Origin: Actinomycetes bacterium
GTDB taxonomy: Bacteria > Actinomycetota > Actinomycetes > S36-B12
Reading direction: 5' to 3'
Assembly (NCBI GenBank): GCA_014190275.1
Contig: BJGE01000021.1
Span: 1 to 32,473 of the forward strand
DNA: 32,473 nt
A model generated the notes under the pieces. It did not search any database. It was not told the DNA's origin and saw only the letters and a program-made list of their open reading frames with translations. Shown here piece by piece: positions 19,243 to 27,213 of this stretch (positions within the stretch are counted from its first letter, which is position 1; each line of letters starts with the position of its first letter). The position numbers and the translations under genes are program-made.

Positions 19243-20172
19243 GTGCGTTGTGTGTTTGCGGGCACCCCCGCTGTCGCTGCGGTATCACTGCAAGCGATTT
19301 TGGACTCATCTCATGAGGTGGTGGCGGTAATTACGCGTCCGGATTCGCGCTCCGGTCGCGGTCGGAATGTGGCACCCAGTGCGGTCGCGGTACTCGCGAA
19401 GCAGGCGGGTATTTCGGTACTAACCCCAACCGATCTTCGTGATGTAGATTTCAAAATGCAATTACGAGCATTCGAACCGGATTGCTGTCCCGTTGTTGCC
19501 TACGGTGCCTTGGTGCCAGCTGAATTACTGTCGATACCAACACATGGTTGGGTTAATTTGCACTTTTCGTTACTCCCGGCTTGGCGCGGTGCGGCCCCGG
19601 TCCAGTGGGCGGTACTCAGCGGCGATGCCGTGACGGGTGCGACCACCTTTAGTTTGGAGGCGGGTCTTGATACCGGCCCCATCTTCGGCACCGTCACCGA
19701 ACCGATACAGCCGGGTGATACCGCTGGCGCCCTGCTCGACCGACTTGGGGCATCCGGTGGGCAATTATTAGTCGCGACGCTAGATGGTTTGGCTGCGGGC
19801 TCGATCGAATCGATACCGCAACGTGGTTTCGATATCACATATGCCCCGAAACTTTCGACAGGTGATGCCCGTATCAGGTGGACCGATCCGTGGGTCGGGG
19901 TGGATCGGCGAATTCGTGCTTCCACGCCTAGCCCTGGCCCTTGGACGATATTCGATGGTGAGCGAATCAAACTTGGGCCAATTCGGACCAATGGGGTAGC
20001 GACCGCTTTCGCACTACCACCGGGGCAAGTTGCCGTGGCCGATGGTGCGGTCTTAGTTGGTACTGCGACCACCGCGGTGCAACTGGACCTGGTCCAACCG
20101 GCGGGAGCGAAAATGATGCCTGCCGGTGACTGGATTCGGGGGCTGCGGTCGCAGTTACCGATATTTCAGTGA
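19243..20172 (+). CDS. fmt: Methionyl-tRNA formyltransferase
   Basis: Formylates initiator Met-tRNA with 10-formyltetrahydrofolate. The 309 aa protein starts at GTG 19243 with RCVFAGTPAVAA. It contains the folate-binding catalytic segment NLHFSLLPAWRGAAPVQWA near residue 106, with Asn and His for formyl transfer. GATTFSLEAGLDTGPIF follows, including the catalytic Asp. The C-terminal tRNA-binding domain (about 205-309) is present. It is three bases after def and overlaps rsmB by four bases (GTGA). def-fmt-rsmB is a conserved translation operon. Confidence 0.97.
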   Translation: MRCVFAGTPAVAAVSLQAILDSSHEVVAVITRPDSRSGRGRNVAPSAVAVLAKQAGISVLTPTDLRDVDFKMQLRAFEPDCCPVVAYGALVPAELLSIPTHGWVNLHFSLLPAWRGAAPVQWAVLSGDAVTGATTFSLEAGLDTGPIFGTVTEPIQPGDTAGALLDRLGASGGQLLVATLDGLAAGSIESIPQRGFDITYAPKLSTGDARIRWTDPWVGVDRRIRASTPSPGPWTIFDGERIKLGPIRTNGVATAFALPPGQVAVADGAVLVGTATTAVQLDLVQPAGAKMMPAGDWIRGLRSQLPIFQ

Positions 20173-21518
20173 GTGTTGACCCGGCCCGCAAGGCGGCCTT
20201 TGAAGTTCTTCGATCGGTTCGCGAAGATGATTCGTATGCGAATTTGACCATGCCGGGTGTGTTAACTCGGCTGTCGCTGGGTGGTCGAGATGCCGGGTTC
20301 GCTACCGAGCTGGCCTACGGGACGCTCCGTTGGCAGGGGTTCTACGACGCAATATTGGCAACCTTTGTTTCTCGCCCCTGGGCGGAGGTAGATGCCGACA
20401 TGCAGGCTGTTCTTCGGCTCGGGGTGCATCAGTTACTTAAGATGCGAGTGCCTGCGCATGCCGCCGTGGACTCAGCATGTGAACTTGCCCGATCCTTGGG
20501 AGCACCCGGTGGTGCTTCGGCCCGGGCCGGCTTTGCAAACGCCATCCTCCGCAAAGTGGCAACACATGACTATGACTATTGGGCCACTTCCTTCGAATCA
20601 GTGGGTGGTATCGAAGCCTTGGCCACGCGTTGGTCGCACCCCGCTTGGATAGTTCGCGCCTTTCAAGATGCATTAGGTGATAGGCGCGCCGAATTGCCGG
20701 CGCTGCTAGCGGCGGACAATGAACCGGCACACCCGGTATTGGTCGCGCGACCGGGTCGCATCAATCCCGAAGTACTTAGGGAACGCCCGGAAGTCACGCC
20801 GGGTCGGTACTCACCCCTAGCGGCGGTCCTACTTAAGGGAGCGCCAGATGCCCTTGACATAGTAAGAAGTGGCGCGGTGGGGGTGCAGGACGAAGGCAGC
20901 CAGTTGGTGGCGCTTGCGCTAACTCGGGCGGCGGTGTCGCAGCCGGAAAACGCGTGGCTGGATATGTGTGCCGGCCCCGGGGGCAAAGCCGCAATATTGG
21001 CGGGACTAGCTGCGGCACGGGGAATTACTTTCACTGCGATGGATTTACACCCGCACCGGGCGCACTTAGTTGAAAGTGCTCTGGGTGAAGTCCACGCAGA
21101 AATCATCGTCGGCGATGCCACCGAGGCACCTTGGGGTGACAAACTATTTGACCGGATCCTCGTTGACGCTCCGTGCACGGGCTTAGGCGCACTGCGACGA
21201 CGTCCCGAGGCCAGGTGGCGCAAGTCTCCTGCCGATCTATCGACCCTTGGGCCGCTCCAGCGGGCGCTACTTAAGTCGGCAATTGCCGCGACCCGACCCG
21301 GGGGCGTCATCATCTATGCCACCTGTTCACCGCACCTGGCTGAAACCGAATTTGTAGTTGCAGATGTGGTGTCCGGGCAGCCCCGGGTGGTTGTTGAGGA
21401 TGCGCGGGCGTTGCTGCCTGAGGTCAGTGACGTGAGCGCAGGTCCCTTCGTGCAACTTTGGCCGCATCGCCACGGCACCGACGCGATGTTCTTTGCACTT
21501 CTGCGCAAAACCGACTAG
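20169..21518 (+). CDS. rsmB: 16S rRNA (cytosine-C5) methyltransferase RsmB
   Basis: SAM-dependent m5C methyltransferase of 16S rRNA (E. coli C967 by homology). The 449 aa protein has an N-terminal NusB-like RNA-binding domain (about residues 1-145) and a C-terminal Rossmann methyltransferase domain. The latter has the SAM motif DMCAGPGGKAA near 266, the PCTG cysteine near 335 and the catalytic TCSP cysteine near 385. Both cysteines of the RsmB mechanism are present. GTG 20169 overlaps the fmt stop. A 39-base gap to rpe follows, with a new putative promoter. Confidence 0.95.
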   Translation: MSVDPARKAAFEVLRSVREDDSYANLTMPGVLTRLSLGGRDAGFATELAYGTLRWQGFYDAILATFVSRPWAEVDADMQAVLRLGVHQLLKMRVPAHAAVDSACELARSLGAPGGASARAGFANAILRKVATHDYDYWATSFESVGGIEALATRWSHPAWIVRAFQDALGDRRAELPALLAADNEPAHPVLVARPGRINPEVLRERPEVTPGRYSPLAAVLLKGAPDALDIVRSGAVGVQDEGSQLVALALTRAAVSQPENAWLDMCAGPGGKAAILAGLAAARGITFTAMDLHPHRAHLVESALGEVHAEIIVGDATEAPWGDKLFDRILVDAPCTGLGALRRRPEARWRKSPADLSTLGPLQRALLKSAIAATRPGGVIIYATCSPHLAETEFVVADVVSGQPRVVVEDARALLPEVSDVSAGPFVQLWPHRHGTDAMFFALLRKTD

Positions 21519-21545
21519 TCGCCGCTGCCGACTTGCTTCACCGAT

Positions 21546-21551
21546 TACTCT
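21546..21551 (+). promoter_or_regulatory. Putative leaderless -10 element for rpe
   Basis: TACTCT is followed by six bases (ttgccc) and ATG 21558. This supports ATG 21558 over the ORF-track TTG at 21552. No SD is seen. It would start transcription of rpe and possibly the riboflavin genes that follow it without a gap. Confidence 0.5.
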
Positions 21552-21557
21552 TTGCCC

Positions 21558-22226
21558 ATGGGAATCTTGATCTCACCCAGTGTGCTCAATAGCGATCTGT
21601 CGTGCCTGGCCGCCGAGGTTGCTCGAGTTGCTGACCATGCTGATTGGATCCATCTCGATGTGATGGATAATCACTTTGTCCCCAACCTAACTTTTGGGGT
21701 GCCGGTTGTTGAGTCTTTGCTCAAACACATTGATATCCCAGCCGACGTCCACCTAATGATTACCGATCCCGATCGGTGGGCTCCAACTTATGCCGAGGCA
21801 GGTGCCAGCAGCGTCACCTTTCATATCGAAGCGGCAGCTAATCCGGTGCAGCTGTGCCGAGACTTGCGGGCGGCTGGCGCCCGGGCCGGCGTAGGATTAA
21901 AGCCCGGCACAGAAATCTCTGCGCTAGCGGGGCTGATGTCGGAATTGGACACGATCTTGATCATGACCGTCGAGCCAGGTTTTGGTGGTCAATCGTTCAT
22001 GGCGGGGATGCTGCCGAAGATCGAACAGGCCCGCGAGCTGGCAGCAGGGGCCGGTACCGACATCTGGGTACAGGTCGACGGGGGCATCGACATTTCGACG
22101 ATTGAACAGTGCGCGAGTGCTGGGGCAAATGTTTTCGTTGCTGGGTCATCGGTCTACCGGGCCGAGGATCCAGGTGCCATGGTCGATCGATTGCGCGCGC
22201 TAGCCCAAGTGGCGTCCGAGTTGTGA
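21558..22226 (+). CDS. rpe: Ribulose-phosphate 3-epimerase
   Basis: Interconverts ribulose 5-phosphate and xylulose 5-phosphate in the pentose phosphate and Calvin-type pathways. From ATG 21558 it is 222 aa. Metal-binding and catalytic TIM-barrel motifs are present: HLDVMDNHFVPNLTFG near residue 32, DVHLMITDP near 66, VEPGFGGQSF near 138 and VDGGI near 173, with AGSSVYR as the phosphate-binding end. The gene immediately precedes and overlaps ribD. Ribulose 5-phosphate is a substrate for RibB, so co-expression with the riboflavin operon is sensible. Confidence 0.96.
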   Translation: MGILISPSVLNSDLSCLAAEVARVADHADWIHLDVMDNHFVPNLTFGVPVVESLLKHIDIPADVHLMITDPDRWAPTYAEAGASSVTFHIEAAANPVQLCRDLRAAGARAGVGLKPGTEISALAGLMSELDTILIMTVEPGFGGQSFMAGMLPKIEQARELAAGAGTDIWVQVDGGIDISTIEQCASAGANVFVAGSSVYRAEDPGAMVDRLRALAQVASEL

Positions 22227-23236
22227 TCAACTGGGAGCCGGCCATGCGCGAGGCGTTGGCACTGGCGGTATCAGGTACCTCAAGGTGCAGCCCGAACCCT
22301 CGGGTCGGTTGCGTGCTGGTTGGCCCGGGAGGTGAAATCGTCGGTCGCGGTTACCATCAAGGTGCCGGATCACCACATGCTGAGATCAATGCGATCGCTT
22401 CGGCCAAAGGGTCAGCGCGAGGCGCCACAGCGGTTGTCACTTTGGAGCCGTGCAAACACCTGGGGCGTACCGGGCCCTGCACCCAGGCACTGATTGACGC
22501 TGGCATCGACCGAGTGATTTACGCACAGGCTGATCCATCCGAGGTTGCTGGTGGGGGTGCGCAGTTATTGCTGGACGCGGGAATCGCGGTCACCGGGGGA
22601 GTCCTGGCGCACGAAGCGGCAGCGATAAATCGGGCGTGGACCCATGTACAGGTAACCGGCCGCCCGTTTGTGACGGTCAAGACGGCAATGAGCCTGGACG
22701 GCCGGGTAGCCGATGCCGGTGGTGGCCCGACGACTTTAACCGGCGCAAAGGCCCGCGCTTGGGTGGGTCAATTCCGGTCCGAGGTAGATGCGGTCCTCGT
22801 TGGTTCAAACACCGCGCTCGTTGACAATCCGGCGCTGACCGCACGTGCTGGTTCTGGGGCGCTGCTACCGGATCAGCCACTGCGCGTGGTGGTTGGGGAA
22901 CGGGACCTGCCGGCGAACCTTCGGGTGTTCGCTGACTCCGGCTACCGGGGTGCAATTCAAATTCGTGAACATGATCCAGTCCGAATCCTCGAATTCTTGC
23001 ATGACCTTCAGATTCAGCAGGTATTGATTGAAGGCGGGCCCACGGTCATTTCCGCTTTCCTTCGCGCCCACTTGGTCGACGAGATCCTCTGGTTCGTAGC
23101 GCCGCATTTACTCGGCACCGGGCCGGTAGCCATGTCACCTTTACCCGAAGCGTTAGCGGTCGATGTCGCGGCGGTCGAGGTCATCGGCCATGATGTGCTT
23201 ATCCGCGGGGCACCGAGCTCGGCACCGACCACCTAA
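22223..23236 (+). CDS. ribD: Bifunctional riboflavin deaminase / reductase
   Basis: Performs the second and third steps of riboflavin synthesis: deamination of the diaminopyrimidine and reduction of the ribosyl side chain. GTG 22223 overlaps the rpe stop (GTGA) and gives 337 aa. The ORF-track start at 22109 is inside rpe. The deaminase half (about residues 1-145) has the zinc site HAE near 52 and PCKHLGRTGPC near 76-86. The reductase half has VTVKTAMSLDGRVA, VGSNTALVDNPALTAR and a C-terminal IEGGPT. ATG 22244 is an alternative start but would remove only the first seven residues. Confidence 0.95.
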   Translation: MINWEPAMREALALAVSGTSRCSPNPRVGCVLVGPGGEIVGRGYHQGAGSPHAEINAIASAKGSARGATAVVTLEPCKHLGRTGPCTQALIDAGIDRVIYAQADPSEVAGGGAQLLLDAGIAVTGGVLAHEAAAINRAWTHVQVTGRPFVTVKTAMSLDGRVADAGGGPTTLTGAKARAWVGQFRSEVDAVLVGSNTALVDNPALTARAGSGALLPDQPLRVVVGERDLPANLRVFADSGYRGAIQIREHDPVRILEFLHDLQIQQVLIEGGPTVISAFLRAHLVDEILWFVAPHLLGTGPVAMSPLPEALAVDVAAVEVIGHDVLIRGAPSSAPTT

Positions 23237-23245
23237 GAAGGGTCA

Positions 23246-23842
23246 ATGTTTACCGGTATAGTCGAAGAACTTGGGAGCATTGCGCACATCGAGTACCTGT
23301 CCGATGCTGCCAAGCTAAAAATCCAAGGCACCGTGGTCGTAATTGGTGTTAAATCCGGCGACTCGATTTCGGTAAATGGGGTTTGTCTAACGGTAGTAGA
23401 CCTTGATGCCGATTGTTTCACCGCGGATGTGATGGCTGAAACCCTAAAGAGAAGCTCCTTAAATAATATCGAAGTCGGTACCAAGGTAAACCTTGAACGG
23501 GCCGCAAGGTTGGACTCACGCCTCGGCGGGCACATAGTGCAAGGACACGTCGATGGTGTTGCTTCGGTGCTCGCGATCGAGCCAGATGCGCACTGGACCC
23601 TTATTCGTTTTACCTTACCGGCGGTCTTGGCCAAGTATCTAGTCGAGAAAGGATCGATCACTGTCGATGGGGTCTCCCTTACCGTTGTTGCTGCCGGACC
23701 CGATTACTTCACCGTTTCCCTTATCCCAACCACCTTGGATCACACCACCTTGGGCAGGCTGACCGTCGGTGACATTGTTAATCTAGAAGTCGATGTCATT
23801 GCTAAATACGTTGAGCGCCTAATGAAGGATGAGGCCAAGTGA
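23246..23842 (+). CDS. ribE: Riboflavin synthase alpha chain
   Basis: Dismutates two 6,7-dimethyl-8-ribityllumazine molecules to riboflavin and the diaminopyrimidine. The 198 aa protein has two lumazine-binding repeats: [10 protein letters not shown] at residue 1, with [10 protein letters not shown] and [11 protein letters not shown] (near 95) marking the junction. The second repeat carries [10 protein letters not shown] and a C-terminal [18 protein letters not shown] lies just upstream of ATG 23246. It overlaps ribBA by four bases. The symbol is used here in the E. coli sense (often called ribC in other naming schemes). Confidence 0.96.
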   Translation: MFTGIVEELGSIAHIEYLSDAAKLKIQGTVVVIGVKSGDSISVNGVCLTVVDLDADCFTADVMAETLKRSSLNNIEVGTKVNLERAARLDSRLGGHIVQGHVDGVASVLAIEPDAHWTLIRFTLPAVLAKYLVEKGSITVDGVSLTVVAAGPDYFTVSLIPTTLDHTTLGRLTVGDIVNLEVDVIAKYVERLMKDEAK

Positions 23843-25152
23843 TCCCGGCGGACGAAGTATTTGCAAGCGACACCATTGAGGTGCCTAAGAATCGGGTTGC
23901 TGTTCCCTTCTTGGATACCAGTCCATCGGCCGGACTTAATTCGATTGATGATGCGATCTTGGCAATAAGGCAAGGTAAGCCAATCGTCGTGGTAGATGAT
24001 GAAGATCGCGAGAATGAAGGCGACCTTATCTTCGCGGCTTCCGCCGCCACCACAGAAAATGTAGCTTTCATGATCAGGCACACCTCGGGTTATATCTGCG
24101 TGGGTATGAAGGGTGAGTCACTGGACCGCTTGGGTCTGCCGCCCATGACCGCGATTAACGAAGACCGTAAAGGCACCGCCTATGCGGTCTCGGTTGATGC
24201 GCGCGATGTGGAGAGCACCGGTATCTCAGCGGTTGATAGATCGCGAACAATACGAGTGCTCGCTGACTCGTCAACCGATGCCTCGGATCTGACTCGCCCC
24301 GGCCACGTAATGCCACTTAGAGCGGTCGAGGGTGGGGTCCTGCGTCGCGCCGGGCACACCGAGGCCGCTGTTGACCTAGCTCAGTTGGCCGGCCTAAACC
24401 CGTCTGGTGCCCTTTGCGAGTTAGTAAATGACGACGGCACCATGATGCGAGCTCCTGATTGCCGCAAGTTTGCCGACGAGCATGGGCTCGTAATGGTATC
24501 GATCGCTGACCTCATTAAGTTCAGGCGCCGAACCGAAAAGCAGGTTAAGCGGGTAGCGACAACCAAATTACCAACGGAATTCGGTGACTTCACCGCGGTT
24601 GGCTATAGCAGCGATATTGATGGGTCTGAGCATGTTGCGCTGATCGTGGGTGATATTTCTGATGGTGAGGATGTCTTGGTGCGTGTGCACTCAGAGTGCC
24701 TCACCGGGGATGTATTCGGCTCACTGCGCTGCGACTGCGGCCCGCAACTGCACGGGGCCATGCGCAAGATAGCCGAGGAAGGCCGCGGTGTGGTGCTCTA
24801 TGTGAAGGGCCACGAAGGTCGAGGCATTGGGCTGCTACATAAATTGCGCGCTTATGGATTACAGGATTCAGGGCGAGATACCGTCGATGCCAATTTGGAC
24901 TTGGGGTTGCCGGTGGATTCACGTGACTATGGCACGGGAGCTCAGATTCTCGCCGATCTGGGCATTAAGTCGATGCGCTTACTCACCAATAACCCGGCGA
25001 AGCGTGCCGGACTTGAGGGCTATGGCTTGTCGATAACCGAACGGGTGCCAATGGAGATTGACGCCAATGACCACAATGCGACCTATTTGCGCACTAAAGC
25101 CAACCGGATGGGCCATAAATTGACCTTCGAGGCGCCGGAGCACACGCCATGA
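23839..25152 (+). CDS. ribBA: Bifunctional DHBP synthase / GTP cyclohydrolase II
   Basis: Supplies both precursors of riboflavin. The RibB half makes dihydroxybutanone phosphate from ribulose 5-phosphate; the RibA half opens the GTP ring. Of 437 aa, about 1-215 is RibB, with [12 protein letters not shown] near residue 52 and [17 protein letters not shown]. About 220-430 is RibA, with the zinc site [18 protein letters not shown] near 284-301, [12 protein letters not shown] and DYGTGAQIL. Before the RibB core is an N-terminal extension of about 30 residues. GTG 23839 overlaps ribE (GTGA) and the stop overlaps ribH (ATGA). Confidence 0.96.
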   Translation: MIPADEVFASDTIEVPKNRVAVPFLDTSPSAGLNSIDDAILAIRQGKPIVVVDDEDRENEGDLIFAASAATTENVAFMIRHTSGYICVGMKGESLDRLGLPPMTAINEDRKGTAYAVSVDARDVESTGISAVDRSRTIRVLADSSTDASDLTRPGHVMPLRAVEGGVLRRAGHTEAAVDLAQLAGLNPSGALCELVNDDGTMMRAPDCRKFADEHGLVMVSIADLIKFRRRTEKQVKRVATTKLPTEFGDFTAVGYSSDIDGSEHVALIVGDISDGEDVLVRVHSECLTGDVFGSLRCDCGPQLHGAMRKIAEEGRGVVLYVKGHEGRGIGLLHKLRAYGLQDSGRDTVDANLDLGLPVDSRDYGTGAQILADLGIKSMRLLTNNPAKRAGLEGYGLSITERVPMEIDANDHNATYLRTKANRMGHKLTFEAPEHTP

Positions 25153-25622
25153 GTGGCACCGGTGCACCAAACTTCAAAGCCGACGGCGCAGGCCTGCGGG
25201 TTGGGATAATCGCGGCCAGTTGGCACGAGCAAGTTATGGCTGGTCTGATAGCAGGCGCTGCGGGCGCCTGCGACGAAGCCGAAGCCTTGGCCACCGTGAT
25301 AAGGGTGGCCGGCTCCTTCGAATTACCGATCGTGGCTAAGGCTTGTGCGGTCTCGGGGCGCTTTGATGCCCTCGTCGCCCTTGGGGTGGTGATCCGCGGA
25401 GGTACTCCGCATTTTGAGTTTGTGTGCGATGCCGCAACCACCGGGCTCAATCGGGTGGCCCTTGATCACTTGATCCCGGTCGGGTTTGGACTGCTCACCT
25501 GCGATACCGAAGCCCAAGCCCGTGACCGCGCCGGCTTGCCAGGTTCCAGTGAAAATAAGGGGGGCGAAGCCACCTGGGCGGCAATCGGGACCGCCATCAC
25601 CCTGCGCCAATTCAGCGCTTAG
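25149..25622 (+). CDS. ribH: 6,7-dimethyl-8-ribityllumazine synthase
   Basis: Condenses the RibD and RibB products to lumazine, the substrate of RibE; usually an oligomeric shell or pentamer. The 157 aa protein contains [12 protein letters not shown] near residue 17, the substrate loop GSFELP, and [22 protein letters not shown] near residues 78-99 including the catalytic His. ATG 25149 overlaps the ribBA stop. It completes the rib operon. A 21-base gap with a putative promoter separates it from hisE. Confidence 0.96.
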   Translation: MSGTGAPNFKADGAGLRVGIIAASWHEQVMAGLIAGAAGACDEAEALATVIRVAGSFELPIVAKACAVSGRFDALVALGVVIRGGTPHFEFVCDAATTGLNRVALDHLIPVGFGLLTCDTEAQARDRAGLPGSSENKGGEATWAAIGTAITLRQFSA

Positions 25623-25631
25623 CCGTCGCCG

Positions 25632-25637
25632 TAGGCT
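25632..25637 (+). promoter_or_regulatory. Putative leaderless -10 element for hisE
   Basis: TAGGCT is followed by six bases (gtgccc) and GTG 25644. This supports GTG 25644 over the ORF-track GTG at 25638. There is no SD before the start. Confidence 0.5.
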
Positions 25638-25643
25638 GTGCCC

Positions 25644-25907
25644 GTGAAAACCTTCGATGATCTCTATGCTGAGCTAGCGCGCAAAATAGCTCATCAGGAC
25701 GCCGACTCCGGCACCGTGCAGTTGTTCGATCAAGGTGTACACGCAATCGGCAAAAAGGTCGTAGAAGAGGCGGCTGAAGCTTGGATGGCGGCTGAATACG
25801 AGGGTCAGGAGCGCACCGCTGACGAAATTGCACAATTGCTCTATCACGTTCAGGTGCTGATGCTGGCCAGCAAAGTCAGCCTTGATGATGTCTATCGGAG
25901 GCTGTGA
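25644..25907 (+). CDS. hisE: Phosphoribosyl-ATP pyrophosphatase
   Basis: Hydrolyses phosphoribosyl-ATP to phosphoribosyl-AMP in histidine synthesis. At 87 aa from GTG 25644 it is a normal monofunctional HisE. The protein begins [13 protein letters not shown]. It carries the MazG-like metal-binding helices in [19 protein letters not shown] and [14 protein letters not shown], where the E-x2-E and E-x3-D type residues chelate magnesium. It ends LDDVYRRL, typical for actinobacteria. hisG follows four bases later, so the first two histidine pathway enzymes are paired. Confidence 0.94.
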   Translation: MKTFDDLYAELARKIAHQDADSGTVQLFDQGVHAIGKKVVEEAAEAWMAAEYEGQERTADEIAQLLYHVQVLMLASKVSLDDVYRRL

Positions 25908-25911
25908 GCAA

Positions 25912-26757
25912 ATGCTAAGAGTCGCTGTTCCTAATAAGGGGCAACTTGCTGAGCCAGCACGGGCGATGCTCACCGAGGCCGGTTACCTACGTAATGGTGG
26001 GCTACGGGATCTTTTCATCAGTGACCTAGACAACGATGTCGAGTTCTACTTCCTGCGGCCAAGGGATATTGCTATCTATGTCGGGGAGGGCACGCTGGAC
26101 CTTGGCATCACCGGCCGAGATATGTTGCTTGATTCTGGCTCTGTTGCCGGTGAGTTGTTGCCATTGGGGTTCGCTCCGTCAAGTTTTCGTTTTGCGGCGC
26201 CGACCGGCACGGCAAAGTCACCCGAGGATTTAGCCGGCCTGCGCATTGCAACCTCATATTCTGGATTATTGGATTCTTGGCTCGCGGAGCACGGTATTTC
26301 AGCGCGCGTGGTGCGACTTGATGGCGCTGTTGAAAATGCAGTAGCCCTCGGTGTCGCGGACGCTATCGCCGATGTGGTGGCCACCGGAACCACCATCAAG
26401 CGGGCCGGCCTGGAGTTGATTGGGGAACCGCTACTCGTTTCCGAAGCATTGCTAATTCAACGTCGCGATGCGCAGGTGAACCCGGCGGTTGAAACATTTG
26501 TTCGCCGTCTAACCGGGGTTATGGTGGCGCGTTCCTATGTGTTGGTTGACTATGACATTCGTGTCGAGGTACTAGATCAAGCATGTGCCATCACACCGGG
26601 GATTGAATCGCCCACGGTTTCCTCGCTTCATGACCCGTCGTGGCGAGCGGTGCGAGCGATGGTGCCGAGTGCCGATGTGCACCGGGTAATGGATGAACTC
26701 TTCGATTTAGGTGCGCGCGGGATTCTAGTAACTGATATCCACGCCTGTCGCCTTTAG
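25912..26757 (+). CDS. hisG: ATP phosphoribosyltransferase, long form
   Basis: First and feedback-controlled step of histidine synthesis, joining ATP and PRPP. ATG 25912 has GGAGG ten bases upstream and yields 281 aa starting LRVAVPNKGQL; the ORF-track start at 25882 lies within hisE. The catalytic part (to about residue 205) has GTLDLGITGRDML and the PRPP-binding ADVVATGTTIKRAG. The C-terminal ACT-like domain that binds histidine is present (about 206-281), ending GARGILVTDIHACRL. This makes it the HisZ-independent long form. Its stop overlaps the sseB stop on the other strand. Confidence 0.96.
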   Translation: MLRVAVPNKGQLAEPARAMLTEAGYLRNGGLRDLFISDLDNDVEFYFLRPRDIAIYVGEGTLDLGITGRDMLLDSGSVAGELLPLGFAPSSFRFAAPTGTAKSPEDLAGLRIATSYSGLLDSWLAEHGISARVVRLDGAVENAVALGVADAIADVVATGTTIKRAGLELIGEPLLVSEALLIQRRDAQVNPAVETFVRRLTGVMVARSYVLVDYDIRVEVLDQACAITPGIESPTVSSLHDPSWRAVRAMVPSADVHRVMDELFDLGARGILVTDIHACRL

Positions 26758-27182
26758 TCTGCTGCCGCCAAGGATGTAAGGGCGGTGCTGGTGACCACAT
26801 ATCGGTGCGGACCCGCAATATCGATGACGAGTGCGACCGATCCATCTGCAATTGCTGCCCCTGCTGCCTGCGCGCCTAGCACCGGTACGGGACGCGCAAT
26901 CGGGTCCCATCTTGTTAGTGAATCCAGACCGGTGAAAGCCAGTAGTCCCTTCGCGCCGGACGCATTGATCATGGAAACAGCCGCCAGATGAGTGCGCTTG
27001 TCAGCGCCTGCAACCCCGAGTTCTTCCGGAACCGCGACAACCGCTACCAAGAGCCGGGCGGATCTTAATAATTCGATAAGCGATTCGGTGGGTGCTGCCA
27101 GCTCAGCTCGCAGGGCCAGGTCGGGTGCACCGTCGTCGCCCGCAAAGGCCGGCCCCGCCAGCTTCTTGGCCCCCGATGTCAT
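26754..27182 (-). CDS. SseB family protein of unknown function
   Basis: A 142 aa protein on the minus strand that resembles actinobacterial SseB-domain proteins. Recognisable family segments are LLRSARLLVAVVAV near residue 38, KGLLAFTGLDSLTRWDP near 80-95 and ALVIDIAGPHRYVVTSTAL near the end. The fold is known from type III secretion protein SseB, but in actinobacteria it is a soluble protein with no established role, usually found near infC or hisG. The start ATG (27182) is preceded by a TACCCT-N6 leaderless element. Plus-strand ORFs across it (26785-26991 and the N-terminal part of 26992-28410) are shadows. Its stop codon overlaps the convergent hisG stop. Confidence 0.8.
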   Translation of the reverse strand: MTSGAKKLAGPAFAGDDGAPDLALRAELAAPTESLIELLRSARLLVAVVAVPEELGVAGADKRTHLAAVSMINASGAKGLLAFTGLDSLTRWDPIARPVPVLGAQAAGAAIADGSVALVIDIAGPHRYVVTSTALTSLAAAD

Positions 27183-27188
27183 GGCGCG

Positions 27189-27194
27189 AGGGTA
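27189..27194 (-). promoter_or_regulatory. Putative leaderless -10 element for the SseB-family gene
   Basis: On the minus strand TACCCT is followed by six bases (cgcgcc) and the ATG at 27182. There is no SD. It lies in the 31-base divergent gap shared with the MFS gene. Confidence 0.45.
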
Positions 27195-27213
27195 CGGGGG
27201 GAATATTCATCTA

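Noticed and set aside
21519-22223. FMN riboswitch controlling the rib genes
   Set aside because: rpe and ribD overlap and only 39 bases precede rpe, too short for an FMN element; no conserved blocks seen.
24205-24240. Altered RibB loop ([12 protein letters not shown] rather than the common DARxGVTTGISA)
   Set aside because: Same length, and this loop varies among actinobacterial RibBA proteins; other catalytic residues are intact, so no loss of function is indicated.
26992-27213. N-terminal 74 residues of the ORF-track MFS protein
   Set aside because: This part is antisense to the SseB gene and is Ser/Ala/Arg-rich, unlike an MFS N-terminus; transport helices begin after GTG 27214.
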